Source: Labilibaculum filiforme (lineage in GTDB: Bacteria > Bacteroidota > Bacteroidia > Bacteroidales > Marinifilaceae). From it: a stretch of 64,000 nucleotides of DNA. Positions 45,937 to 55,041 of the stretch are shown here, in pieces. The notes under the pieces were generated by a model. That model saw only the letters and a list, made by a program, of their open reading frames with translations, ran no database searches and was not told the origin of the DNA. Position numbers and translations under genes: made by a program. Within the stretch, counting starts at the first letter, position 1, and each line of letters opens with the position of its first letter. Location: NCBI RefSeq assembly GCF_002843315.1, contig NZ_MVDD01000002.1, positions 496,001-560,000 of the forward strand. The letters are read 5' to 3'.

Positions 45937-46076
45937 TTGCTCTAAGCATCTAAAACCAACGATTTAAACACATTACCATTATTTATTCTGCCTCATTAAA
46001 AATCTAATTTTTACTTGTAAGGCGTCTTGTTCATTATTTAATCTGTTTCAAAATAATATATTTATAGTCGATTTTC

Positions 46077-46107
46077 TTTCTCCATTAAAAATATGATATT
46101 ACATTTG
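46077..46107 (+). promoter_or_regulatory. Promoter of the ferredoxin gene
   Basis: TTTC (46077-46080), exactly 19 bases, then a perfect TACATTTG (46100-46107), 30 bases before the ATG at 46138. One of the clearest promoters in the window. Confidence 0.65.
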
Positions 46108-46137
46108 TCACAGTATTAACATTAAAATTTAAAGAAA

Positions 46138-46308
46138 ATGGCTTACGTAATTAACGACGACTGTATTTCTTGCGGTTCTTGTGAAGGGGAATGTCCTGTT
46201 GAGGCAATTTCTATGGGTGATGAGCATTATGTAATTGACGCTGATCTTTGTACTGATTGTGGTACTTGCGTTGACGCTTGTCCTGTGGAAGCTATTCACG
46301 CAGAATAA
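46138..46308 (+). CDS. Small 2[4Fe-4S] ferredoxin
   Basis: A 56-residue electron carrier with two CxxCxxCxxxCP clusters: Cys9, 12, 15 and 19, and Cys38, 41, 44 and 48, each completed by Pro-Val-Glu-Ala. The two halves are near-repeats (CISCGSCEGECPVEAI and CTDCGTCVDACPVEAI). The C-terminus is short, as in clostridial-type ferredoxins. Such low-potential ferredoxins serve pyruvate:ferredoxin oxidoreductase, hydrogenases or Rnf, which points to anaerobic or microaerobic metabolism. The gene has its own strong promoter and terminator and should be well expressed. Confidence 0.96.
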   Translation: MAYVINDDCISCGSCEGECPVEAISMGDEHYVIDADLCTDCGTCVDACPVEAIHAE

Positions 46309-46327
46309 TCGTAATTTAGCGATATTT

Positions 46328-46358
46328 AAAAGCCAGTGAGAGAATCACTGGCTTTTTT
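46328..46358 (+). terminator. Terminator after the ferredoxin gene
   Basis: Stem AGCCAGTGA (46331-46339) with TCACTGGCT (46345-46353), flanked by A on the left and T on the right (to 46358). It abuts the convergent gene that ends at 46357 and can serve both directions. Confidence 0.9.
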
Positions 46359-46914
46359 ATTGGAATACAATTTCATCCATTTTAATATCATGCTCATCAA
46401 TGGGTACATGATCTAAAACCTGAAAATCGAAACAAATTCCTATTTTAAAAGCACTTAGCGACTGTAATAATCTATCGTAATAAGCTTTTCCTCTGCCCAT
46501 TCTGTTCTTTTCTCGATCGAAAGCAATTCCTGGAATCAGAATCAATTCAATTTCATCCTCTTGCATAAATACAGATCCTTCAGGTTCTGGTATTCCATAA
46601 TGTTCTCCTTCAATCAGATTATCTATTCCTTCGAATAATTTTAGATCTAAGGTTTCTCCTTTTACACTCGGCAAAATCACTCTTTTCTCCTTGGCCCATT
46701 TGCAAACAAAATCGTGCGTGTAAACTTCGTCCCTCATCGACCAATAGAGCATAATGGTTTTGGCTTCGATAAATTCTGGGAGTTGTTCTAAGCTTTTCAA
46801 AATAGGAACACTCAACTTTTTTTTCTGCTCCAAAGAATAGTTTTGCTTCACAACTCTAATCTCCTTTCGAATTCGCCTTTTTTCAGCTTCAATACTTTGT
46901 TTTGACACATTCAT
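46357..46914 (-). CDS. 5-formyltetrahydrofolate cyclo-ligase
   Basis: Converts 5-formyl-THF to 5,10-methenyl-THF with ATP; 185 residues, the normal length. The N-terminal helix has EKRRIRKEIRVVKQNYS with conserved Arg/Lys, the substrate region contains LYWSMRDEVYTHDFV and YGIPEPEG, and the C-terminal ATP/Mg loop is LILIPGIAFDREKNRMGRGK followed by YYDRLL. First gene after the nitrilase gene, with a nine-base gap. Confidence 0.93.
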   Translation of the reverse strand: MNVSKQSIEAEKRRIRKEIRVVKQNYSLEQKKKLSVPILKSLEQLPEFIEAKTIMLYWSMRDEVYTHDFVCKWAKEKRVILPSVKGETLDLKLFEGIDNLIEGEHYGIPEPEGSVFMQEDEIELILIPGIAFDREKNRMGRGKAYYDRLLQSLSAFKIGICFDFQVLDHVPIDEHDIKMDEIVFQ

Positions 46915-46923
46915 TGTTCCTAC

Positions 46924-47697
46924 TTATTCATAAATATCAGTTCTTCTGTCCTTAAAAACATCATTTTTCGGAGTTATCATTTTGTCTCTGGCCATTTCTG
47001 GATCTATATCGACAAACAAAATTGTCTCCGACTCTCCCGCCTCTGCCAAAACCTCGCCTTTAGGATTCACAAATATAGATTGCCCTGTGAAAGAGAGGTC
47101 CTTTTCTGTTCCTATTCGATTTGCTGTCGCAATAAAAATTCGATTTACCAGAGCATAGGAAGGAATTACCGATTGAGCATAAGGCAATACCAAATTTGAA
47201 GGATGAAGAATTATATCAACTCCCTGCAAGGCTAATTTACGCCAAACTTCTGGAAACATCCAATCGAAACAAACTAACATTCCTATTTTAACCTCATCAA
47301 CAGTAAAAACAGGAAGTCCCAAATTTCCTTTCTCGAAAATATTTTTTTCATTCATGAACAAATGAAGCTTTCGATACGAACCAATTACTCCTTTTTTATT
47401 CAATAAAACAGCCGAATTATATAGCAAATCACCTTCCCGCTCCAAAAAACCAGTAGCCACTGTAAAATTATATTGCTGACAGGCTTCCTTTATAAACTCA
47501 AGAAAAACACTATTACCAACGGTCTCTGAAAGTGCGAAAGCCTCCTCTTTCGAATGAAAATTATAACCAGTATTTGTCAATTCCGGCAATACGAGTAAAT
47601 CGGCATCTTTAGCCTTGTGAAGCAGGGCCTTTAGAAAATTCATCGTTGCTTCTAAATCACCAAAAACCGGAGCAAATTGAATCAAAGCTATTTTCAT
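46924..47697 (-). CDS. Nitrilase-superfamily carbon-nitrogen hydrolase
   Basis: A 257-residue amidase of the nitrilase superfamily. The Glu-Lys-Cys triad is clear: Glu39 in VLPELTNTGYN, Lys110 in YRKLHLF and Cys143 in LVCFDWMFPE. The short length and cytosolic location resemble omega-amidase/Nit-like enzymes, but the subfamily is uncertain. It lies between gldB (15 bases upstream) and the folate cyclo-ligase gene (nine bases downstream), so the three form one leftward operon. Confidence 0.9.
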   Translation of the reverse strand: MKIALIQFAPVFGDLEATMNFLKALLHKAKDADLLVLPELTNTGYNFHSKEEAFALSETVGNSVFLEFIKEACQQYNFTVATGFLEREGDLLYNSAVLLNKKGVIGSYRKLHLFMNEKNIFEKGNLGLPVFTVDEVKIGMLVCFDWMFPEVWRKLALQGVDIILHPSNLVLPYAQSVIPSYALVNRIFIATANRIGTEKDLSFTGQSIFVNPKGEVLAEAGESETILFVDIDPEMARDKMITPKNDVFKDRRTDIYE

Positions 47698-47712
47698 CTG
47701 TTTTTAGGTTTT

Positions 47713-48726
47713 TTATGGCTGATAAGCAGATTCACGCAAAATAACAGCATAATCATTTTCGGTCATCAGTTGCTTAAGTGTGATCTCCTGATGTGTTGCC
47801 ATATATTCTTTAACAATCTGTAATCCAATCCAAATACCAGTTCTCGAAGGTGATTCCTGTGGCATTCCAGGAGTAAACGGCCCATCGTTAATGTATTTAA
47901 TAACCGTGCGATATTCGCTGATAAACAAATGCTTTTGTTCGATAATATATCCCCACATTAACTCGTCATTCTCCTTGCACCATTCCAATTCCTCCTGCGA
48001 ATATTTCATTACATCTGCCTCGTTTTTTTCGGGCATCATCGCTTGTAAAAAGTATCTTATTTTTCCCTGATAAATCATATTACTGATTAAATCATCTTTT
48101 AAAGGAGTAAACGGAAATTCCGTTAACGCATAAGCAAGTACAACATCCTGAACAATTCTTTCTGGAATCATATTTTTTCTGGCATACATCGGTGTTCCCA
48201 AGTAGGAATAAAACACGCAATCTTTTCCCAAATACTTATCCAAGCTTATCCCAATTAAATTTGGCGCAACCACAATAGATTGATTAAAACCTGAAATTTG
48301 AGAATAACAATTCGGAATCGTTTTTTCGGGAAAATAGTACTTCAAATACTTAAATGCTTGCTCCAAATCCTTCTCCTCTTTTTCAAGATTCGGAAATTTT
48401 TCAGCAACACTATCGGCAACCTGACTCATAGTTGAATCGGATAAAAACTGATTCAAATACATCATGTAATCAGGATCATTTGCATCGCCTAAAGCAATCA
48501 CTTTGTTGCTATACAATTGCAATACCTCAGGATATCGCTTTCGCAGTTGATTTAAATCAGAATCCTGTTTTACAGCAAAGAGCTCCTTCTCGAAACGTTG
48601 AATTTTCACGTCCAGTTCCATATTAGAAACATCCGGACTTTTAGTGCCAGATTTACAGGAAAAAAGAAAAACAAATAGTAAGATTAAAAAAAAACTGCCT
48701 GTATTTTTATACGAATACCACTTCAT
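47713..48726 (-). CDS. gldB: Gliding motility lipoprotein GldB
   Basis: A 337-residue lipoprotein (lipobox FLFSC, Cys24) of the GldB family, needed for gliding motility in Flavobacterium johnsoniae. The family regions are visible: IQRFEKELFAVKQDSDLNQL, SNKVIALGDANDPDYMMYL, DKYLGKDCVFYSYLGTPMYA and the C-terminal PSRTGIWIGLQIVKEYM. GldB is also found in non-gliding Bacteroidota. The divergent nadE gene next to it repeats the gldB-nadE neighbourhood of flavobacteria, which supports the call. gldC is not present here. Confidence 0.9.
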   Translation of the reverse strand: MKWYSYKNTGSFFLILLFVFLFSCKSGTKSPDVSNMELDVKIQRFEKELFAVKQDSDLNQLRKRYPEVLQLYSNKVIALGDANDPDYMMYLNQFLSDSTMSQVADSVAEKFPNLEKEEKDLEQAFKYLKYYFPEKTIPNCYSQISGFNQSIVVAPNLIGISLDKYLGKDCVFYSYLGTPMYARKNMIPERIVQDVVLAYALTEFPFTPLKDDLISNMIYQGKIRYFLQAMMPEKNEADVMKYSQEELEWCKENDELMWGYIIEQKHLFISEYRTVIKYINDGPFTPGMPQESPSRTGIWIGLQIVKEYMATHQEITLKQLMTENDYAVILRESAYQP

Positions 48727-49027
48727 GTTTGTGAATTAATAAGTAGGTGATTGTTCTTGTGATTCCCAAAAATATTAAAAATAAGTTAAGTCGGGTTCAA
48801 AATTCAGTTTTTCCTTAAGTAGTCTTTTATTAAAACCTGGCTGCATTTAATTTCTTGCCAATTCATTTTTTGCAGATCGAAGGAATACCTATTCCATATT
48901 TTTATCACTAAATTTGCTCAGGCTGAAAATTTAAGACAGTTTCAAATATTCAATTATTAAAATGAGATGGCGGATTTACAGATCTTTCTTCTCCGCCTGA
49001 AAAATTTCTGGACTCATATTTTTAAAG
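48727..49027. promoter_or_regulatory. Divergent region between gldB and nadE
   Basis: This 301-base gap has a leftward TATTTTTG box (complement at 48767-48774) before gldB and a rightward TAAATTTG box (48909-48916) before nadE. Neither has a TTTG element at the ideal distance. The nadE leader would be about 100 bases. No gene is seen. Confidence 0.35.
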
Positions 49028-50674
49028 ATGAAAATAGCATTAGCACAATTAAACTATCATATCGGTAACTTCGAAAGCAATACCGACAAAATTATTTCTG
49101 CAATCGAAAAATCGCGCAAAGATGGTGTTGATTTGGTTCTTTTTTCGGAATTGGCAATTTGTGGATATCCGCCCAAAGATCTACTGGAACGCAAAGAATT
49201 TGTAGAGAAATCTAAATTAGCACTGGAAAAAGTAGCACAACATTGCATTGATATTGCAACTATTGTTGGAGGACCATCGGTAAATCCACATCCAAAAGGG
49301 AAAAACCTTTACAATTCGGCATATTTTATATCCAACGGAAAAATAGAGAGCATTCATAACAAAACGCTTCTACCAAATTACGATATTTTTGATGAATACC
49401 GTTACTTTGAACCCAATACTGAATTCTCGTTGGTGGAATTGAAAGGTAAAAAAATTGCCATTACCATTTGTGAAGATTTATGGGAGAAACAACCTGTAGA
49501 CAATAATTTTGCAAAATCGGAATTGTATAATGTTTCGCCAATGGAAGAATTAAGCAAACTAAAACCCGATTTTGTTGTAAACATTGCAGCCTCTCCTTTC
49601 TCGTACAATCAGCAAGACTTACGAACAAATATTCTAAAAGCAACCTGCGAAAAGTATCAACTTCCTATTTTTTACGTGAATCAGATTGGTGCACATACCG
49701 AATTAATTTTTGATGGCGACTCGTTGGTTCTCAATTCGAAGGGAGAAGTAGCCAAACGATTAAATTATTTTGAGGAAGATTATCAAATTGTTAGTCTTAA
49801 TGAAATTGAGAAGCAGAAAGCAGAAGCAAGAAATGTAGATTATATCGAAAAAATTCATGATGCTTTGGTTTTAGGTCTGAAAGACTATTTCGGAAAAATG
49901 GGATTCACCAAAACAACCCTTGGTTTATCGGGAGGGATTGATTCTGCAGTAACAGTAGTACTAGCAGAAAGAGCTCTTGGAAAAGAAAACGTAAGAGTTT
50001 TATTGATGCCATCGGAGTTTTCATCAGATCATTCGATTAAAGACGCCGTTGACTTAGCCGAAAATTTAGGCATTGCATATGATATTGTGCCAATTCAGGA
50101 CATTTTTCAAGAATTTCAGAACTCTTTACGTCCAATTTTTGGCGACCTTCCTTTTAATGTTGCTGAAGAAAACATACAGGCTCGCGTAAGGGGGACACTA
50201 GTTATGGGCTTATCGAATAAGTTTGGACATATCCTATTAAATACCTCGAACAAAAGTGAATCGGCTGTTGGATACGGCACGTTATATGGCGATATGAACG
50301 GTGGTTTATCGGTATTAGGCGATGTTTATAAAACTGATGTTTTCAAACTAGCTTGGTTCATTAATAAAGACAAAGAGGTGATTCCTGAAAACTCTATTGT
50401 AAAACCACCATCGGCAGAATTACGTCCCGATCAAAAAGATTCGGATTCTTTACCAGATTACGATGTGTTAGACGGCATTTTATTTCGATATATAGAAAAA
50501 AATATGTCTTCGGAAGAAATTATTCAGGATGGTTTCGAAAAAATTACGGTGCAAAAAGTACTCCGATTAGTCAACATGAATGAATACAAAAGATTCCAGA
50601 CTCCGCCTATTTTACGCGTTTCTTCGAAGGCTTTTGGCTTTGGTAGAAAAATACCCTTAGTAGCAAAACACTAA
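49028..50674 (+). CDS. nadE: Glutamine-dependent NAD+ synthetase
   Basis: Last step of NAD synthesis: amidation of nicotinate adenine dinucleotide using ammonia from glutamine. The 548 residues comprise an N-terminal nitrilase-type glutaminase (1-260; Glu41, Lys112 and Cys148 in LFSELAICGYP, HNKTLLPNYD and ITICEDLW) and a C-terminal ATP-pyrophosphatase synthetase with the SGGIDS loop at 301-306 and NTSNKSESAVGYGTLYGDM. The size matches the short two-domain form (about 540-560 residues). Divergent from gldB. Confidence 0.96.
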   Translation: MKIALAQLNYHIGNFESNTDKIISAIEKSRKDGVDLVLFSELAICGYPPKDLLERKEFVEKSKLALEKVAQHCIDIATIVGGPSVNPHPKGKNLYNSAYFISNGKIESIHNKTLLPNYDIFDEYRYFEPNTEFSLVELKGKKIAITICEDLWEKQPVDNNFAKSELYNVSPMEELSKLKPDFVVNIAASPFSYNQQDLRTNILKATCEKYQLPIFYVNQIGAHTELIFDGDSLVLNSKGEVAKRLNYFEEDYQIVSLNEIEKQKAEARNVDYIEKIHDALVLGLKDYFGKMGFTKTTLGLSGGIDSAVTVVLAERALGKENVRVLLMPSEFSSDHSIKDAVDLAENLGIAYDIVPIQDIFQEFQNSLRPIFGDLPFNVAEENIQARVRGTLVMGLSNKFGHILLNTSNKSESAVGYGTLYGDMNGGLSVLGDVYKTDVFKLAWFINKDKEVIPENSIVKPPSAELRPDQKDSDSLPDYDVLDGILFRYIEKNMSSEEIIQDGFEKITVQKVLRLVNMNEYKRFQTPPILRVSSKAFGFGRKIPLVAKH

Positions 50675-50830
50675 TTAATGGGTATAAACACCTACATAAT
50701 AGCATGTTGTCGAACATTACTTAAATAATGAATTATTTCTGCATTCGTTTTCTCATTTCATTTCATTTATATACTTTTGAAGTGTTTTAAAACATACAAC
50801 GTATTTTAAATCCATATTCCACTTTAGTAT

Positions 50831-51547
50831 ATGATTGAGAACGATAGAAAATCCAGAGAGATTATTTGTGGGGAAGTAATTAACAATTCCAGTTCAGTAT
50901 TTAATGTTCTTACTCCGTCTGAAAAAGAGGAGTTAATGGCAAACATGACCTGTTCTTTTTTTAAGAAGGGGGAATACATATACAAAGAAGGCGAAAGACC
51001 AATTGGACTTGTATGCTTGTCGGATGGAAAAGTGAAGATATTTAAGGAAGGCGTAGGCGGTCGTGAGCAAATTGTTCGAATGGCTAAACCTATTGGCTTT
51101 ATAGGATACCGTGCCCTTTTTGCGGAAGAAAACAATATTGCTTCGGCTGTTGCCATTGAAGATTCGGTGACTTGTACGGTTAGCTACGAATTAATTCTGA
51201 AATTGATAAAATCTAATTCGGAACTTTCTTTGTGTATAATTCGTTCCCTATCTACCGAATTAGGATTTTCGAACAACCGAACCATCACGCTAACTCAAAA
51301 ACATATTCGGGGAAGATTAGCTGAATCTTTGCTGTTTCTGCGCGATACTTATGGTTTTGAAGATGATGATGCAACCATAAAAGTTTATCTTTCGAGGGAA
51401 GATATTGCCAATTTATCGAACATGACTACTTCGAATGCAATTCGTACTCTTTCTACTTTTGCAAGTGAAGGTGTAATTTCTATTGATGGTCGGAAAATTA
51501 AGATATTAGATAAGGTGCGATTAGACCGGGTTAGTAAGCTTGGATAA
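50831..51547 (+). CDS. Crp/Fnr-family transcriptional regulator
   Basis: A 238-residue regulator with an N-terminal cyclic-nucleotide-binding-like beta-roll (about 25-150; SFFKKGEYIYKEGERPIGLV, KVKIFKEG) and a C-terminal winged helix (about 165-230; YLSREDIANLSNMTTSNAIR). The FNR-type N-terminal cluster of four Cys is absent, so it is unlikely to be an iron-sulphur oxygen sensor; the ligand is unknown. The gene stands alone, 157 bases after nadE, and ends at a strong terminator. Confidence 0.9.
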   Translation: MIENDRKSREIICGEVINNSSSVFNVLTPSEKEELMANMTCSFFKKGEYIYKEGERPIGLVCLSDGKVKIFKEGVGGREQIVRMAKPIGFIGYRALFAEENNIASAVAIEDSVTCTVSYELILKLIKSNSELSLCIIRSLSTELGFSNNRTITLTQKHIRGRLAESLLFLRDTYGFEDDDATIKVYLSREDIANLSNMTTSNAIRTLSTFASEGVISIDGRKIKILDKVRLDRVSKLG

Positions 51548-51570
51548 AAGCTAAAACCAAAAAAATATAG

Positions 51571-51598
51571 AAGCCATCTCGTTAGGGATGGCTTTTTT
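51571..51598 (+). terminator. Terminator after the Crp/Fnr gene
   Basis: Stem AGCCATC (51572-51578) with GATGGCT (51587-51593), followed by a T-run to 51598. Confidence 0.87.
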
Positions 51599-51619
51599 CA
51601 TGCATTAATAATTGCTTAG

Positions 51620-51745
51620 AGCAAGCACCGCTGAGCAAAAATTCGCAACTTGTGTGTTAGGGATTGAAACGTTTACCCCACAGCGAAGAATGAGCGAGGA
51701 GTAATAGTGAAAAGCCCGACACGAGGAACGAGTGAAACACCCAAG
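51620..51745. repeat. GC-richer intergenic element with imperfect tandem repeat
   Basis: The stretch between the Crp/Fnr terminator and the 3' end of murF-alr looks clearly less AT-rich than its surroundings. It contains GGATTGAAAC (51661-51670), the kind of sequence seen at CRISPR repeat ends, and two copies of CGAGGA followed by AGTGAAA (51695-51712 and 51722-51737), 27 bases apart. There is no coding frame and no array of spacers. It looks like a dispersed intergenic element, but I see only one copy in this window. Confidence 0.4.
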
Positions 51746-51752
51746 GTTTTTT

Positions 51753-54227
51753 TTATCCTTGAAAATAAACGCGTTTTACCCGACGCGAAATGGTAGTGAG
51801 AATTTCGTAAGGAATGGTATCCAATTGCGCGGCCAATTTACTTACCGGATAATCATCGCCAAAAATAAGTACCGAATCGCCCTCCACTGCATCAATGTTT
51901 GTAAGGTCGATCATACTCATATCCATACAAATATTACCAATTACAGGTGCAGTTTGGCCATTTACCAGCACTGTTCCAAGACCGTTACTCAACTTCCGGT
52001 TAAAACCGTCGGCGTAACCAATTGGAATTACTCCAATTCGTGTATCGGTCTGTAACTGCCCTTTTCGACCATATCCTACCGTATTCTCTTTCGAAACTTC
52101 TTTAATTTGAGAAATAGTGGTTTTTAAACTACTCACATTCATCAGTTTTTCTTGATGAACGGAACTTATACCATAAAGACCAATTCCCAAACGAACCATA
52201 TCAAATTGCGCCTGCGGAAAACGTTCAATGCCTGCCGAATTTAAAATATGCCGATCGATATGATAGGAAAACTGAGCTAAAATTTGATCGCTCCACTTGG
52301 TAAAAGTAGTAATTTGCTGTTTGGTAAAATCGTTATGTATTTGCTCATCGGCTCCCGCCAAGTGAGAGAATACCGAACTAATAAAGAAGTGCTCATTATT
52401 TACAATCATTGCCAACAGCGAATCTAGTCCCTGATGAACAAAACCCAAGCGATTCATTCCGGTATCCAATTTTATGTGAATTGGATAGTTTCTTACTCCG
52501 TTTCGTTTCAATGCCTTTTCGAATTCCAAGCAAATGGTCTGGTTGTATATTTCAGGCTCCAAATGATACTCAATCATTGTATCGAAACTATGAGACTCTG
52601 GATTCATCACAATAATTGGAATGGTGATTCCTGCATCTCTCAACTCAACTCCTTCGTCGGCTATTGCAACGGCTAAATAATCAACACGGTGGTACTGCAG
52701 TAAATTAGCAATTTCGGTGGATCCACTTCCGTAAGAAAATGCTTTTACCATCACAATTAACTTGGTAGCAGGTTGCAGTAAAGATCTAAAATAGTTTAAG
52801 TTATGAACCATGGCACTCAAATTCACCTCTAAAACCGTTTGATGCGCCTTGTACTGAAGTGCATTTGAAATTCTCTCGAAATGAAAATTTCGCGCTCCTT
52901 TTATCAAAATAATTTCATTATCGAACTGATTTCGATTTAAATCGGCCAAAAACACTTCGGTAGATCGATAAAAAGAAGCATTGCACTTAAATAGTTTAGC
53001 TTGAGAAGAAATATCTTCACCAATACCAATTAGTCGGGTAATTTTTTTCTGTTCTAATAATTTAGATATGGCTTTGTAAAGCTGATAATTGGTATAACCA
53101 GATTGAAAAATATCCGACAAAATTAAGGTTTTACGCTTATCGTTTTGCTGCTGATTCATTAAATCCAATGCTATTGCAAGCGAACCCAAGTCTGAATTGT
53201 AATAATCGTTAATCAGCGTACAATCGCCAATCCCTTCCTTAATTTCCAGTCGCATGGCAACTGGTTCCAACTTCAAAAAGCGCTCTTTTATGCTGTCATC
53301 GTCAACATTCAAGTTCAACAAGCAAAGCCAACAAGTAATTGCATTATCAATAGAGGCTTTATCGGTAAAAAACAAGCATATTTCTTTCGTTTCTTCCTTA
53401 TATTCCGCGCTTATGATGGTGCAATTCCCTTTTATTTCTTCCGATACAATTCGTAAATTGGCTTCCTGATTTCGTGACCAGCAAATCAGTTCTTTACTTT
53501 CTGCAAAACGAAGTTTAAGCGCTTTATCAACAAGTTCTTCATCGGCACAGTACATTATCGAATTACAGAATAGGAATAGTTTTATCTTTTCCTCTAACTT
53601 TTGCAAATCATCCTTAAAATTCTCTCGATGAGCATCGCCCAAATGAGTGAAAATTCCGACGGTAGGCTGAATAATTTTCGAAAGTGATTCCATTTCATCC
53701 ACTCGCGAAATACCAGCCTCAAAAATGGCTAAACTAGCCTCTTCGTCCATATTCCAAACCGAAAGCGGAACACCAACTTGTGAATTATAACTTTTAGGAC
53801 TGCGAACGATAGAATACGACTCGTTAAGTAATTGGTACAACCATTCCTTCACAATGGTTTTTCCATTGCTGCCAGTAATTCCAAATACCGGATACTCAAA
53901 GCTCTTTCTTCGATTCTGCGCCAAATCCTGCAATGCACAGAGTGTATCTGCAACTAAAACAAAAGCTACATCAGGAAAAATAGTGAAATCAATCATCTCC
54001 AAATTGCTCACTACAAAAGCACGAACTCCTTTCTGATATAAATCGACAATGTAGGAATGACCATCATGTCGTTCTCCGACTAAAGCAAAAAATAAAGTTT
54101 CTTCGGGCAATTGTAATGATCTGCTGTCGATAGAGAGATTTTTAACAACAAGATTCTCATTCCCATAACAAATGCCTCCTGTTACAGAGGCTACAGTTTC
54201 AATAGTATAAACTTGTGGAGCGGTCAT
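51753..54227 (-). CDS. MurF-alanine racemase fusion
   Basis: Bifunctional cell-wall enzyme of 824 residues. The N-terminal MurF-type ligase (1-455) adds D-Ala-D-Ala to UDP-MurNAc-tripeptide; its ATP loop is GSNGKT at 119-124. The C-terminal PLP alanine racemase (460-824) makes D-alanine: the PLP Lys495 is in VMVKAFSYGSG and the catalytic Tyr719 in TVGYGRKG. The fusion is characteristic of Bacteroidota. The ATG at 54227 follows AAGGAAG at Shine-Dalgarno distance, so it is preferred over the TTG at 54278. It starts 11 bases after tdk. Confidence 0.95.
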   Translation of the reverse strand: MTAPQVYTIETVASVTGGICYGNENLVVKNLSIDSRSLQLPEETLFFALVGERHDGHSYIVDLYQKGVRAFVVSNLEMIDFTIFPDVAFVLVADTLCALQDLAQNRRKSFEYPVFGITGSNGKTIVKEWLYQLLNESYSIVRSPKSYNSQVGVPLSVWNMDEEASLAIFEAGISRVDEMESLSKIIQPTVGIFTHLGDAHRENFKDDLQKLEEKIKLFLFCNSIMYCADEELVDKALKLRFAESKELICWSRNQEANLRIVSEEIKGNCTIISAEYKEETKEICLFFTDKASIDNAITCWLCLLNLNVDDDSIKERFLKLEPVAMRLEIKEGIGDCTLINDYYNSDLGSLAIALDLMNQQQNDKRKTLILSDIFQSGYTNYQLYKAISKLLEQKKITRLIGIGEDISSQAKLFKCNASFYRSTEVFLADLNRNQFDNEIILIKGARNFHFERISNALQYKAHQTVLEVNLSAMVHNLNYFRSLLQPATKLIVMVKAFSYGSGSTEIANLLQYHRVDYLAVAIADEGVELRDAGITIPIIVMNPESHSFDTMIEYHLEPEIYNQTICLEFEKALKRNGVRNYPIHIKLDTGMNRLGFVHQGLDSLLAMIVNNEHFFISSVFSHLAGADEQIHNDFTKQQITTFTKWSDQILAQFSYHIDRHILNSAGIERFPQAQFDMVRLGIGLYGISSVHQEKLMNVSSLKTTISQIKEVSKENTVGYGRKGQLQTDTRIGVIPIGYADGFNRKLSNGLGTVLVNGQTAPVIGNICMDMSMIDLTNIDAVEGDSVLIFGDDYPVSKLAAQLDTIPYEILTTISRRVKRVYFQG

Positions 54228-54238
54228 ATTACACTTCC

Positions 54239-54829
54239 TTATTTTGTTTTTGCAGCGCGATAAATTTTTTGGTAACAATGCCTGCAGAGAGGCTCGTACT
54301 CACTCTTTTCGCCCAATAAAACTAATTTATCAGCTTCGGCTAAACGATGTGAATAATTTGCTAAATTGCCACAACGCATGCAAACTGCATGAACTTTGGT
54401 TACATACTCGGCAGTGGCCATTATGCTAGGAATTGGACCAAAAGGATTGCCTTTAAAATCCATATCTAAACCCGCAACAATAACACGAATACCTTGATTT
54501 GCTAATTCGTTACAAACGTCGGATAAACCAGCATCGAAAAACTGTGCTTCATCAATACCAACTACATCAACATTACTAGCAAGCAGGAGTATATTCGCAG
54601 AGGTTTCGACCGGAGTAGATCGAATGGAATTAGCATTATGCGAAACCACCTCATCTTCAGAGTATCTCACATCAATATGAGGTTTGAATATCTCCACATT
54701 TTGGCGGGCTATTTTTGCCCGATTTAATCGACGAATCAATTCCTCGGTTTTACCCGAAAACATCGACCCAACAATTACTTCGATCCAACCGTTACTGCCA
54801 GCTCTGTTAATATCATTCTCAAGAAACAT
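54239..54829 (-). CDS. tdk: Thymidine kinase
   Basis: Type II thymidine kinase of pyrimidine salvage, 196 residues. The P-loop GSMFSGKT is at 21-28, the catalytic Glu is in VGIDEAQFF, the lasso/substrate region is [14 protein letters not shown], and four zinc-binding Cys lie in CMRCGN and CRHC. A -7 box TACTTTTG on the minus strand (54863-54870) lies 34 bases before the ATG. It is co-transcribed with murF-alr. Confidence 0.95.
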   Translation of the reverse strand: MFLENDINRAGSNGWIEVIVGSMFSGKTEELIRRLNRAKIARQNVEIFKPHIDVRYSEDEVVSHNANSIRSTPVETSANILLLASNVDVVGIDEAQFFDAGLSDVCNELANQGIRVIVAGLDMDFKGNPFGPIPSIMATAEYVTKVHAVCMRCGNLANYSHRLAEADKLVLLGEKSEYEPLCRHCYQKIYRAAKTK

Positions 54830-54862
54830 GTGATAAACTTTAGGTTATTTTACATAGATAGA

Positions 54863-54996
54863 CAAAAGTAAGAAAACACTTTAACACTTGCATTACCGAC
54901 TTGCTAAACTTTTGAACCATATGCCTCAAAAATTCTTTAGTTTGAACCGAAAAATCCGCTTAAGTCATCAATACAAAAAAAAATGCTTTACTTTTG
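54863..54996. promoter_or_regulatory. Back-to-back promoter boxes between tdk and the next gene
   Basis: TACTTTTG occurs on the minus strand (complement of 54863-54870) pointing to tdk, and on the plus strand (54989-54996) pointing to the gene at 55042. Both match TAnnTTTG; neither has an evident TTTG partner. Confidence 0.4.
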
Positions 54997-55041
54997 TAAA
55001 CTAGAATAGGCAATTCTAATTATTTTATAATAATTCTGGTC

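Noticed and set aside
51661-51740. Possible CRISPR repeat (GGATTGAAAC)
   Set aside because: Only one copy of the motif, no regular spacers and no cas genes in the window.
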